Positions 36,976 to 46,008 of a stretch of DNA of 64,000 nucleotides are shown here, in pieces. The DNA lies in the NCBI GenBank assembly GCA_963843755.1, contig CAWJLS010000002.1, positions 372,001-436,000 of the forward strand, given 5' to 3'. Each line of letters starts with the position of its first letter. The stretch's first letter is position 1. Origin of the DNA: CAWJLS01 sp963843755. Lineage in GTDB: Bacteria; Acidobacteriota; Thermoanaerobaculia; Multivoradales; DATKCC01. The notes under the pieces are model-generated. The model worked only from the letters and a program-made list of their open reading frames with translations. It did no database searches and was not told the origin of the DNA. The position numbers and the translations under genes were made by a program.

Positions 36976-38642
36976 CTACGACTTGGAGCTCTTCTCCAGG
37001 CGGTCCAGGTTCGCCTTCGCCTGCGGATCGTCCGGCCGGATCTCCAGGACCTTCTTCGAGCAGGGTCCGGGCTTCGTCCTTCTCTCCCTTGACCAGCAGC
37101 ACCACCGCCAGGTCGTTGAGCGCCGGCACGTGGTCGGGCGCGAGCTCGATGGCGTGGCGCAGGGCGGCCTCGGCGGCGCCGAAGTCCTTCTGCGCCATCT
37201 TGACCGTGCCCAACTGGTAGACCGCGTTCGGGTCGTTCGGCGCCAGCGCCAGGGCCTTCTGGGCCTGGTCGAGCGCTTCGTCGGGGCGCCCCAGGATGAG
37301 CAGCGCCCGGGAGGCCAGCAACCGGGGGCGGAGGTCGTTCGGTGCCAGCTCGATCTCCCCCTCCATCAGCTTGAGCGCCTCCTCGGTCTGCCCCTGGGCG
37401 AGCATTGCCCGCGCGCGGTCGACCTTCGCCCCCGTCGGATCGTCCCGCGCCTCGCGGATGCGGTTGATGCGGTCGGTCTCGTTGCCCTCCGCCTTGGCCA
37501 CCTCCTGGAACTTCTGGAGCGCCTCTCGCGCCTCGTCGCGCTTGCCGGTCGCCGCCAGGGCCTGGCCGTAGGCCTGCCAGGCCTCCTTGTCGCGGGGGTG
37601 CACCTGGGTGGCCAGGTGCAGGTAGGGCACGGCGTCGGCAGGCCGGCCGGCGGCCAGGAGCCAACGGCCGAAGTCCTGGACGATGTCGGACGGCGACCGG
37701 CCAGCGCGGGTTGTTCTCGTCGGGCGAGTGGGCGAGCACCGGCTCGGCGAACGGCTGGAGCGTCTCGATCGCCTTCTGGACGTCCCCGTTCTGGTAGTAG
37801 GCCCGTCCCAGTTGCAGGTGGCCGGCGGGGCCGATGGCGTGGCCCTCGAGGATGCCGATCACCTCCTCCGCCTTGCCGATCTGGAGATAGGCGTCGGCCA
37901 GGAGGTTGCGGGCGTCGTTGGTCATCTGCGGTGGGATCTCGTCCGACTCGTCGAGCAGGGGGCGCAGCGTCGCCACCGCGCCCGGCGGATCGTTCTTGAG
38001 CAGCAGCAGGTTGCCCCAGGCCAGACGGACCTGGGGGTCGGTCTGGGGCAGATCGGACAGGAGCTCCTCGGCGTCCGGCGGCCGGTTCAGGCGGATCGCC
38101 GCGAAGGCCGCGGCCAGCCGGGCGTCCTTGTCGTCCGGGTGGGTCTTCGCCCAGGGCATCAGCAGGGTCAGCGCCTCGCGATAGCGGTTCTCCTGGCCGC
38201 GGAGGAGCCCGAGCTCCCGGGAGGCGGGCGTTCCCGGCTGGAGCTTGACCGACCGCTCGAAGAACTTCTCGGCCTTGAGCACCTTGCCGATCTTGAGCGC
38301 CGCGCGCCCGGCGTTGTAGAGCACGGCGGCGTTGGCGTCGGGCGCCTCGGCCATCGGCCCCAGCAGGTCGTAGGCATCGCCGAGGCGGTTCGCCTGGATG
38401 TAGAGCACGCCGAGGGTCGCCAGTACCTGGGGCGGGGTGTCGGCGCGGTCCTTGAGCGGTTCGAGCAGCGCGATGCCCGCCTCCGGGTGGTCGTCGCCGG
38501 CGCGGTCGAGGGCCTCCCGCAGGAGGGCCATCGGATCCTGCGCGGACGGTTCAGCCGGCGGCGTCTGCTGGGAGACCGCGACGGCCGGCGCGCCGAGGCA
38601 GAGGGTGAGGAGGAGCGGGAGAGCGAGGGTCGTTCGGTTCAT
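36976..38642 (-). CDS. Exported TPR-repeat protein (two frameshifts)
   Basis: About 555 aa when read across shifts near 37695 and 37065; the true end is the TAG at 36976 (ANLDRLEKSSKS). The ATG at 38642 overlaps the CRTAC1 stop (ATGA). A signal peptide (LALPLLLTLCLGAPAVAVS) is followed by a dozen TPR-like units (NRLGDAYDLLGPMAEAPDANAAVLYNAGRAALKIGK region and onward). It is the counterpart of the TPR protein at 26767 and the last gene of the 12.4-kb - strand operon. It is likely a periplasmic scaffold partner of CRTAC1. Confidence 0.78.
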
Positions 38643-40978
38643 GACGGGTGCTTCTCGGGGTCGTGGGCGTGGGGGGTGACGGGTCGGTGCGCTCCCAGCG
38701 TGATGCGTCGCTGCTCGACGGGTTCGAGCCGGGGGCGCCCTTCGACTACTCGATAGTAGCGGTTCGGGGCGACGTTTTCGAAGCTCTGGCGTGTGCCGCT
38801 GCCGGGCCAGGCGATGGTGACGCGCTCGATGGCGTCGGCCGGGCCGAGCCCGATCTCCTGTTGCAGGCTCGAGCCGCCGAACGAGCCGCCGGTGCCGGCG
38901 ACGACGTGGACCGAGCGGGTCGTCTCTCCCTGCCGGACCCGGACCTCGATGCGCGCCCCGACGCCGAACCGGTTGGCCCTGCGCCCTTCGAGGCGGAGCA
39001 CGATCCAGGCGTTGTCCGAGCCCGGGTTCTCCCACAGCGCGTTGCGGAAGCCGTCGTAGGGGAAGGCGCCGCCGAGCTGCTCGAAGAGGTCCTGGTCGCC
39101 GTCGCCGTCGAGGTCGCCGAAGGCCACGCCGTGGCCCTTCTGGAGCTGGCCGAAGCCGCCGGAGAAGGTGACGTCCTGGAACCGGCGCCCGCCGTCGTTG
39201 CGGTACATCACGTTGGGCATGATCGACTGGAAGTCGGGCACCCCGGTGCCGAGGTAGACGTCCGGGTAGCCGTCGTTGTCCAGGTCGCCGTAGTTCGTGC
39301 CCATGGGGAGGCTCGGACGGTGGAGGCCCATGGCGGCGGAGACGTCGGTGAAGGTGCCGTCGCCGTCGTTGCGGTAGAGCACCGGTGCCGCATCCGCGGT
39401 GGGGAGGCCGAGGTAGGAGGCGAGCACCTGGGCCACCGGCGCGTCGTAGCGGTTGACCCAGAGGTCGAGGTCGCCGTCGTCGTCGAAGTCGAAGAACCAG
39501 CTCCCGAAGCTGCCTCGGGCGGGCTCGGTGACGCCGAGCGCGGGCGCCACGTCGGTGAAGGTGCCGTCGCCGTTGTTGCGGTAGAGCCGGTTCGGGCCGA
39601 TGTTCGAGACGTAGAGGTCCGGGTCGCCGTCGCCGTCGTAGTCGCCCCAGGCGACGCTCTTGGCGAAGCGCAGGTTGGTGACGCCGGCTGCCCGGGCGAC
39701 GTCGGTGAAGGTGCCGTCGCCGTTGTTGCGGAAGAGCTGGGAGGGGTAGGGGCGGCCGGTCCGGCCGTGGAGCGAGGTCGGTTGGGTCGTGCCGACCGGC
39801 GACTCGTTGCCGATCGCCAGGTCGAGGTCGCCGTCGCCGTCGTAGTCGGCCCACGACGCCGCCTGGGTCGGGTAGGCGGGGTAGGCCAGTCCGGCCGCCG
39901 CCGTGACGTCGACGAAGCGCCCGGCGTCCCGTTTCAGATCGTTGCGCAGCAGGGAGTTGCGCATCCTGCCGTCCTCGCCCAGCCAGGCGCCGCGCATCAC
40001 CAGCAGGTCCGGCATGCCGTCGTTGTCGAAATCGGCCTGCACCAGGTTGAGGCCGCCGAGCTGGGAGTCGAGCCCCCAGGAGTGGGTGACGTCCTCGAAC
40101 CCGCCCTGTCCGTCGTTGCGCCAGGCCTTCATCGGCGTGCACGGGTCCCACGACGAGGTCACGATGTCGAGCAGGCCGTCGCCGTCGAAGTCCTCCATGG
40201 CGGCGCCCCCGGACAGGTCCACTCCCTCGATGCCGACGGCGGCAGAGACGTCGGTCCAGTGAGGGAACGGGGCCTCGGGGTCGAGGGCTCCGGGCGCCGG
40301 CCGGAGCGGCGCGGGCACGCCATCGGGGAACTGGCCCGTGAGCATGCGCGAGAGGTTGAGCAGCCAGCGTGACGCGATGTCGTCCGGCTGGTCGCCGAGT
40401 GCCGCCAGGAACAGGTCGCCGGCCTTCTGTGCCTCCTCGGGGCGGCGGTGCACGGCCTCGGGGGAGAGCGGGAGGATGCAACTGGACGGCGTGTTGAGGT
40501 CGAGGCAGTTCTGGTCCTCGGCGAGCTGGAAGTGGGCCATGGCGAGGGTCGCCAGCACCCGGAAGCGGAGCTCGTGGTCGTCGGCCAGGTCGTCCTGTTC
40601 GAGCAGGCGGCGCGCGTCTTCGAGGCGGTCGATCGCATCGTCGAACCGTCCGAGGCGGATCAGCTCGTAGGCCAGGCGGCCCAGGCGGATGACCTTGCGC
40701 CGCGGGTCGTGCTCGGCCTCCGCCGCAGCCTCGGCCTGCTCGGCCGGCAGGCGTCCGAAGTAGGGGTTGTCGCTCGCCTGGAGACGCTGGCAGATCGCCT
40801 CGAGCTCGAGCTTGGTCGCCTCGGGGCTCGGGTACGGGCTCTCTTCGGCGCGACACGGACGGTTCAGGGCCCCGACGAGGGCGGCCAGGGCGAGGAGGCC
40901 GAGTGCCGCCAGGGCGAGCCGGGTACCGTCCATGGGCTGGAGCCGGGAACCCGGGCGGCTTCCCGGGTCGCCGCTCAT
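38639..40978 (-). CDS. CRTAC1-family protein with TPR-like N-terminal region
   Basis: 779 aa, intact. The ATG at 40978 overlaps the methyltransferase stop (ATGA); the alternative ATG at 40933 lies just before the hydrophobic signal/anchor (LALAALGLLALAALVGAL). Residues about 45-230 are helical and TPR-like (KVIRLGRLAYELIRLGRFDDAIDRLEDARRLL region). FG-GAP blades follow (DFDGDGLLDIVTSS, DFDNDGMPDLLVMR, DYDGDGDLDLAIGN, DYDGDGDPDLYVSN, DFDDDGDLDLWVNR, DLDNDGYPDVYLGT, DLDGDGDQDLFEQL). The C-terminal ASPIC/UnbV domain is VGARIEVRVRQGETTRSVHVVAGTGGSFGGSS. Coupled by 4-base overlaps to both neighbours, it belongs to the - strand operon. Confidence 0.88.
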   Translation of the reverse strand: MSGDPGSRPGSRLQPMDGTRLALAALGLLALAALVGALNRPCRAEESPYPSPEATKLELEAICQRLQASDNPYFGRLPAEQAEAAAEAEHDPRRKVIRLGRLAYELIRLGRFDDAIDRLEDARRLLEQDDLADDHELRFRVLATLAMAHFQLAEDQNCLDLNTPSSCILPLSPEAVHRRPEEAQKAGDLFLAALGDQPDDIASRWLLNLSRMLTGQFPDGVPAPLRPAPGALDPEAPFPHWTDVSAAVGIEGVDLSGGAAMEDFDGDGLLDIVTSSWDPCTPMKAWRNDGQGGFEDVTHSWGLDSQLGGLNLVQADFDNDGMPDLLVMRGAWLGEDGRMRNSLLRNDLKRDAGRFVDVTAAAGLAYPAYPTQAASWADYDGDGDLDLAIGNESPVGTTQPTSLHGRTGRPYPSQLFRNNGDGTFTDVARAAGVTNLRFAKSVAWGDYDGDGDPDLYVSNIGPNRLYRNNGDGTFTDVAPALGVTEPARGSFGSWFFDFDDDGDLDLWVNRYDAPVAQVLASYLGLPTADAAPVLYRNDGDGTFTDVSAAMGLHRPSLPMGTNYGDLDNDGYPDVYLGTGVPDFQSIMPNVMYRNDGGRRFQDVTFSGGFGQLQKGHGVAFGDLDGDGDQDLFEQLGGAFPYDGFRNALWENPGSDNAWIVLRLEGRRANRFGVGARIEVRVRQGETTRSVHVVAGTGGSFGGSSLQQEIGLGPADAIERVTIAWPGSGTRQSFENVAPNRYYRVVEGRPRLEPVEQRRITLGAHRPVTPHAHDPEKHPS

Positions 40979-41892
40979 CTCCCAGGAAGCCGGAAGAGGA
41001 GGAAGTAGTAGCGCTTGTTGCGGCGGAACTCGTCGCTGTCCACCAGCTTCTTGAGCTCGAGGAACTTGGCGATCCGCCCGCGGAGCAGCCAGCGGGCGGC
41101 GCGTGCCATGTGCGGGTGGCGCGAGGCGAAGGTGTCGGACGCCATGCTCAGGCACGGCTCGACATAGCTCTCGAGCCAGCTCTGGGCCAGGGCGAGGGTG
41201 GGCACGACCGCCTCGGTCACGTCCTCGCTCCGCTCGAGGTGTAGCTCCGAGGCCTCGGCCTTCTCCAGGAAGTCGTCGAGGGGGTGGCCGCTCTTGGCCA
41301 GCGTGCCGCGGCAGCCGTTGACCGTGAAGTAGTCGGCCACCAGGAGGTACCCGCCCGGCGTGCCGGAGCGCCGGACCGAGGGGAAGATCCGGTCCAGCCA
41401 GATGTACTGGGCCGACTCGCTCATCAGCACCAGGTCGTAGGAGCCGGTCGGCTCGAACTCCTGGAACCGGTTCAGGTGGAACGGCTCGGCCACCCGGCGG
41501 GCGAAGACGTCCCGGTGGTAGGGGTCGGGCGACAGGCCCTCGACCCGGTAGCCGGCCTCCTTGAGCAGCAGGGCGGTGGAGCCGGTGCCGCAGCCGACGT
41601 CGAGGACGCTCCGGACCCCGTCCGGAATCCACTCGCGCAGGTGGGACGAGAACCGGTTCTGGGCGGCCTTGAGCCCCGCCAGGTTGCGCGGCTCGCCGTT
41701 CCACAGGCCGTAGTGCAGGTGATCGAGCCCCAGGACCTCGTGGTAGAAGCGAAGGGCCGCGTTGACCTTCACCTTGCGGGGGCTCTCCCGCAGGATCAGA
41801 CGGCGGAGCAGCCCCGGCGGCGAGACGCTGGGGGACGCTTTCGCTCGGCGCGGTACGCCCTCGCGGACCTTCGTCGAGGACCGTCTGATCAC
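40975..41892 (-). CDS. SAM-dependent class I methyltransferase
   Basis: 305 aa from a GTG at 41892. The Rossmann-fold SAM site VLDVGCGTGSTALLLKEAGYRVEGLSPD (motif I and the acidic end of beta-2) lies at about residues 96-123. The N-terminal part (FYHEVLGLDHLHYGLWNGE) resembles the lid of small-molecule or lipid methyltransferases of the UbiE/cyclopropane-synthase-like group. There is no signal, so it is cytoplasmic, unlike its exported operon neighbours. It starts 61 bases after the pentein-like gene and its stop overlaps the CRTAC1 start. The substrate is unknown; a small molecule or lipid precursor made for the array is a possibility. Confidence 0.85.
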   Translation of the reverse strand: MIRRSSTKVREGVPRRAKASPSVSPPGLLRRLILRESPRKVKVNAALRFYHEVLGLDHLHYGLWNGEPRNLAGLKAAQNRFSSHLREWIPDGVRSVLDVGCGTGSTALLLKEAGYRVEGLSPDPYHRDVFARRVAEPFHLNRFQEFEPTGSYDLVLMSESAQYIWLDRIFPSVRRSGTPGGYLLVADYFTVNGCRGTLAKSGHPLDDFLEKAEASELHLERSEDVTEAVVPTLALAQSWLESYVEPCLSMASDTFASRHPHMARAARWLLRGRIAKFLELKKLVDSDEFRRNKRYYFLLFRLPGR

Positions 41893-41953
41893 TCACAGTG
41901 GCTTCGTGCACGGACGGATCTTAGCAGTCCGGGGCTCGCGGCGCGAACCGGCC

Positions 41954-43824
41954 TCAGGCCCCGCCGTCCGCTCCTTTCGGGCGTTTCGAGCGCCGGGTCC
42001 GCACTGGTTCGCGCACCTGGTTCGAGGCGCAGCGATAGCCTCCGTTGTGGATCACGCTGCCCACTAGCGGGGGCAGCAGATCGAGTCGCGTCCCCATCGC
42101 CTGGAACCGCTCGCGGGCGAGGCGGTCGCCGGCGCGGAATCCGGGAGGCGAAGCCTTCGGCCCGCGGCTCGCCGTTCCGGACGTCGAGCACGACGTTGTT
42201 CCAGCCGAGGACGAAGTCCGGGTAGTCGAGCGCGTCCGGTCACCGTCGAGCAGGGCGACCGGGACCAGGAGCAGCGGCAGGCGCCCGACGGTGAGCCCGG
42301 CGCCCTCCAGGTGCTCCGCGATCAGGTCGAGGAAGCCTTCGAGGCCGGTGGCGCGGGCGCCCTTCTGGTAGGCGAGGAGCCGGGAGGTGAGCTCGCTGCC
42401 ACCGGCGCCCAGATGGTAGGTCTCGCGGAGCGCCAGCAGGTCCTCGGGGCCGAGGTCCGCGAGCAGCCGCCTGCCGCCGTCGACGTCGCCGACCAGGGCG
42501 CTGAGGCCACCGTCCTTGCCCGGCAGCAGGGTGACGAGGGAGTCGAGGTCGTAGCCGGCGCCGCCGCCGATCCGGGCCATAGACCGCGGCACGCTCCGTG
42601 GCGGGGCCGCTCTCCGGCAGGGCGTGCACCAGGTGGACCGGCTTGCCGTAGAAGCGCGCCATCTCGTCCATCGCCCGGTGGGCGGCCGCCAGGTACCGGT
42701 CGATCCCGGCGGTGGTACCGAACGTCTCGGACGGCACCCGATCGACCCCCAGATCGCCGAGGATCTGTTGTTCCAGGGAGTGGAGCGACAGCCACACTAC
42801 GCCGTCGGCGCTCAGGATCTGCCCGGTGTGGAAGCGGATCGGGGCGGTGCTCCAGACCGGCCGGCCCCAGCGTCGATCGAGCGCCTCGGGCAGGTTCTGG
42901 ACGATCTCCCGGGCCATGAAGAAGTCCTCCTCCCGCCCGGCCTGCCGGAACGGCCGGTCGACCAGCTCGAGCCCGCCGTCGTGCCGGAGCGCGACGTTGA
43001 ACGGATCGCGCGGCCACGGGGAGTAGGCGCGGCCGTAGGTCTCGAGCAGGGTCAGCCCGAGGTTGCTGGCCGTGGGTTCGAGACTTCGGGTCATGGGCAG
43101 GTCGGTCAGGGCGACGAGCGCGCGCTCCGGAGCCAGGGCGTGGACCGCGGCGAGGAGCCGCCGGGCGTCGTCGGCGTCGACGTAGTTCGAAGGGCAAGGA
43201 GTAGATCGACGCCCGGACCGGGTCGGCGAGGTCGTCCGGGAAGGTCAGCTCCTCCGGGTGCATCGAAGCCTCGCGGGCGGCGCTCGACCGGGGAGCGGCC
43301 GACCAGGCGAGCTCGAGCGCTTCGGACTCGGCGAACGAGAGCCCGCCCACCTCGACGTAGAGGCTGTAGAGGATGCGGTCGCGGAGGGCGGGTGCCGTGC
43401 CGGGCGCCAGGCCGTGGGTGAGCAGGGGGACGACGTGCCGGCGGAAGTCCGGATCGGCGGCGAACCGGTCGGGGTCGCCGAGCAGCAGGAGGAGCACGCT
43501 CCGGGCGTCCGCGGTGGTCCACGGCCCGCCCCGGCGAGTCAGGCGCAGGCAGCGGGCCCGGGAGAGGGCGGTGAGCCGGTCGGCCGCCGCGTCGCGGGCC
43601 CCCGCGTCGGCGCCGGTGAGGCCGGCGAGCAGCGGGGCCAGCGCCTCGGCCCGGAGCTCGGGATGGCGGGCGAGGTGCTGCTCCAACCCGGCCGGATCGA
43701 CAGGGCCGGCCGGGCTGGTGGCCCCGACGCCCTCCGCGCTCGTGGCCGGCGGCCCCAGGAGGGCCAGGATCGTCAGACCGAAGAGCAGGCCCAGGAGCCT
43801 CTGCGCGCCGGCACCTCGGCTCAA
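41954..43824 (-). CDS. Exported protein with a pentein-like (arginine/agmatine deiminase fold) signature (four frameshifts)
   Basis: About 620 aa read through shifts near 43188, 42580, 42235 and 42135. The TTG at 43824 overlaps the upstream stop (TTGA); a GTG at 43860 is an alternative. A signal (LLGLLFGLTILALLGPPATSA) precedes a helical region. The second half has SPWPRDPFNV, then FHTGQILSADGVVWLS, GYDLDSLVTLLPG, LGWNNVVLDV and finally IHNGGYRCASNQVREP. The order W-x-R-D ... G-x-D ... GG-x-x-C-x-x-x-Q resembles the guanidino-modifying (pentein) enzymes, where the last Cys is catalytic. The usual catalytic His appears as Tyr (GYDLD). This is my inference, and no named family is certain. Confidence 0.55.
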
Positions 43825-46008
43825 CGCGCCGTCTCCCGGAGCGCCGGGGCGTTCGGCCACCGGTTCCGGGCCACCTGGAGCAGGCGCTCGGCCGAGCCCG
43901 GGTCGCCCAGGAGCCTCATGGCCTGCGCCGCCTCGGCGTAGGCGGTGGGAGTCTGGTTGGTCTCGACGAGCTGGCGCAGCACCGCGCCGGCCTGCGGGCC
44001 CTGGCCCGAGAGGGCGTAGACCACGGCGAGCCGGGTGTAGGCGGCCAGCTCCGCGGGATAGAGCTCGATCTCGTGGCGGAAGGCGGCGATCGCCTCCTGG
44101 GCCTGACCGAGCTGGGCCAGGGACTCTCCCTGGATGTAGTAGAGACCGCGGATGAACTCCTGATCGTAGCCCTCCTTCTCGACGTCGGCCTCGACCTCGC
44201 GGGTGAGGCCGAGCGCCTTCTGGGGCTCACCCCGCTTGAGCAGGAGCTGGGCCTTCGTGATGCGTACCGACGGCTGCTCGTTGCCGGCGGCGATCGCCTT
44301 CTCGACGTAGTCGGCGGCGCTGGTCGAGGTCGCCCTGGCGGATGGCGATCTGCGCCAGCAGGTCGAACGCCTGGTCGTACTCCTTGGACGCCACCAGGGC
44401 GAGGCGCTTGGCCTCGTCGAGCCGGCCGAGCCGCACCAGGCAGCCGGCCATGGTCAGCGACGCGTAGGGCGAGCCGCCGGTGAGCTTCATCTGGTGGTCG
44501 AAGGCTTTCAGCGCCTCGCGCGGCCGTCCCAGGCGCAGCAGGCTGTTGCCCATGTACTCCCAGGCGTCGACGAGCTGGGGCTCCTGGTCGAGGATCTGCT
44601 GGTAGACGCCGACAGCCTGCTCGTACTGGCCGGCCTCGGCCAGGTCGAGCGCCTTGCCCAGGAGGTTCAGCACCTCGAGCTTGGTCTTCGGATCGGCCAG
44701 GGACTCCTCGCCCCGGTTGCCGACCGAGCCGACGTAGCCGAGCGCCTCGAGCTGCTTGCGCACCTCCGGGTCCTCGGTCTGGTCCGGCTCCTGGAACGAG
44801 CCGTCATACCTCTCGAGGGCGTCGCGGAGCCCGGCGTAGGTTCGGCGCTGTTCCTGGATGATGTTGTGCTCCTCGCCCGGGTCCTTCTCCAGGTCGTAGA
44901 GCTCGCGGTCCGGCCCCTGGATCAGGTGGTACGGGTACTCGATGACCGAGGTGAGCTCGCTCCAGCCGAAGTGGATGCGGGGGAACTGGGTCTCGCCGTA
45001 GATCGGCCGCTGCTGAGCCTCGTCCAGGGTCAGGAGAGACTGGCCCTCGAGCTCCTCCGGCTGGTCGATGCCGAGCAGCGAGAGCACGGTCGGCACCAGG
45101 TCGGTGAGCTGCGCCGGGGCGTCGCTGGTGGTGCCGCCGCGCTGGTTGCCGGGGAGCTTCACCACCAGCGGGACCTGGAGGACGTCGCGGTAGAGCAGCG
45201 GGCCGTGCTCCTGGAAGCCGTGGTCGCCCAGCCCCTCGCCGTGGTCGGAGACGAAGAAGACGAGCGCCTTGTCGTAGACCCCGAGGCGCTCGAGCTCGGC
45301 GATCAGCCGGCCGATGAGGTCGTCCGCCGAGGCGATCTCGCCGTCGTAGGCGAGGGTGTAGCGCGAGGCGAACGGCTCCGGCGGGTCCCAGGGGCGGTGC
45401 GGCTCGTAGAGGTGGAAAAAGAGGAAGAACGGGGAGCCCTTGACCGACTCGAGCCACGGCTCCACCGCCGCCAGGGTCTGGTCCCCCTTGCGCTGGGCGC
45501 TGCCCATCTTCCACGTCCGCTGGAGGATGTTGTCGTCGTAGAAGTCGAAGTCCGACGACATGCCGGTGGCGGCGCGCAGGACGAAGGCGGAGACCGCGGC
45601 GCCGGTCTTGTAGCCGTGCTGCTTCAGGATGCGCGGCAGCCACGGGTGGTTGGCGGCGTCCAGGTGATACCCGAGGTTGCCGCGGACGCCGTGGTCGGCC
45701 GGGCGCAGGCCGGTCAGCATGGACGAGTGCGAGGGCAGGGTGAGCGGGACGTGGCTGTAGGCGTGGCGGTAGAGGATTCCGTCCTGCCGTAGGCGGTCGA
45801 GGTGCGGCGTCTCGACCTTCTGGTACCCGTACATGGGCAGATGGTCGGAGCGCAGGGTGTCGACCGAGATCAGGATGACGGGGGTGCCGGGAGCGGCGTG
45901 GATCTCCGGCGCGGCCCCCTTCTCCTCGCCTCCGCAGGAGGCTCCGAGGATCAGGGTGCCCGCCAGCAGAACCAGGCCGAGACGGTGGGTCCAGGTCGAC
46001 GTCTTCAT
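43821..46008 (-). CDS. Alkaline-phosphatase-superfamily 'sulfatase' lipoprotein with TPR tail, B-type (one frameshift)
   Basis: About 728 aa with one shift near 44318, inside the TPR tail; the catalytic part is intact. The ATG at 46008 overlaps the previous stop (ATGA). A lipobox GASC is followed by PVILISVDTLRSDHLPMYG, VPLTLPSHSSMLTG (Thr90 in the nucleophile position, His94 where sulfatases have Arg), FFLFFHLYEPHRPWDPPEPFASRY, FVSDHGEGLGDHGFQEHG, and FGWSELTSVIEYPYHLIQGPDRELYDLEKDPGEEHN. TPR units start near residue 455 and run to the end (RWPNAPALRETAR). It is probably periplasmic and lipid-anchored. The second phosphatase-superfamily gene of the - operon, it is a close relative of 30408-32449. 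Confidence 0.85.
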
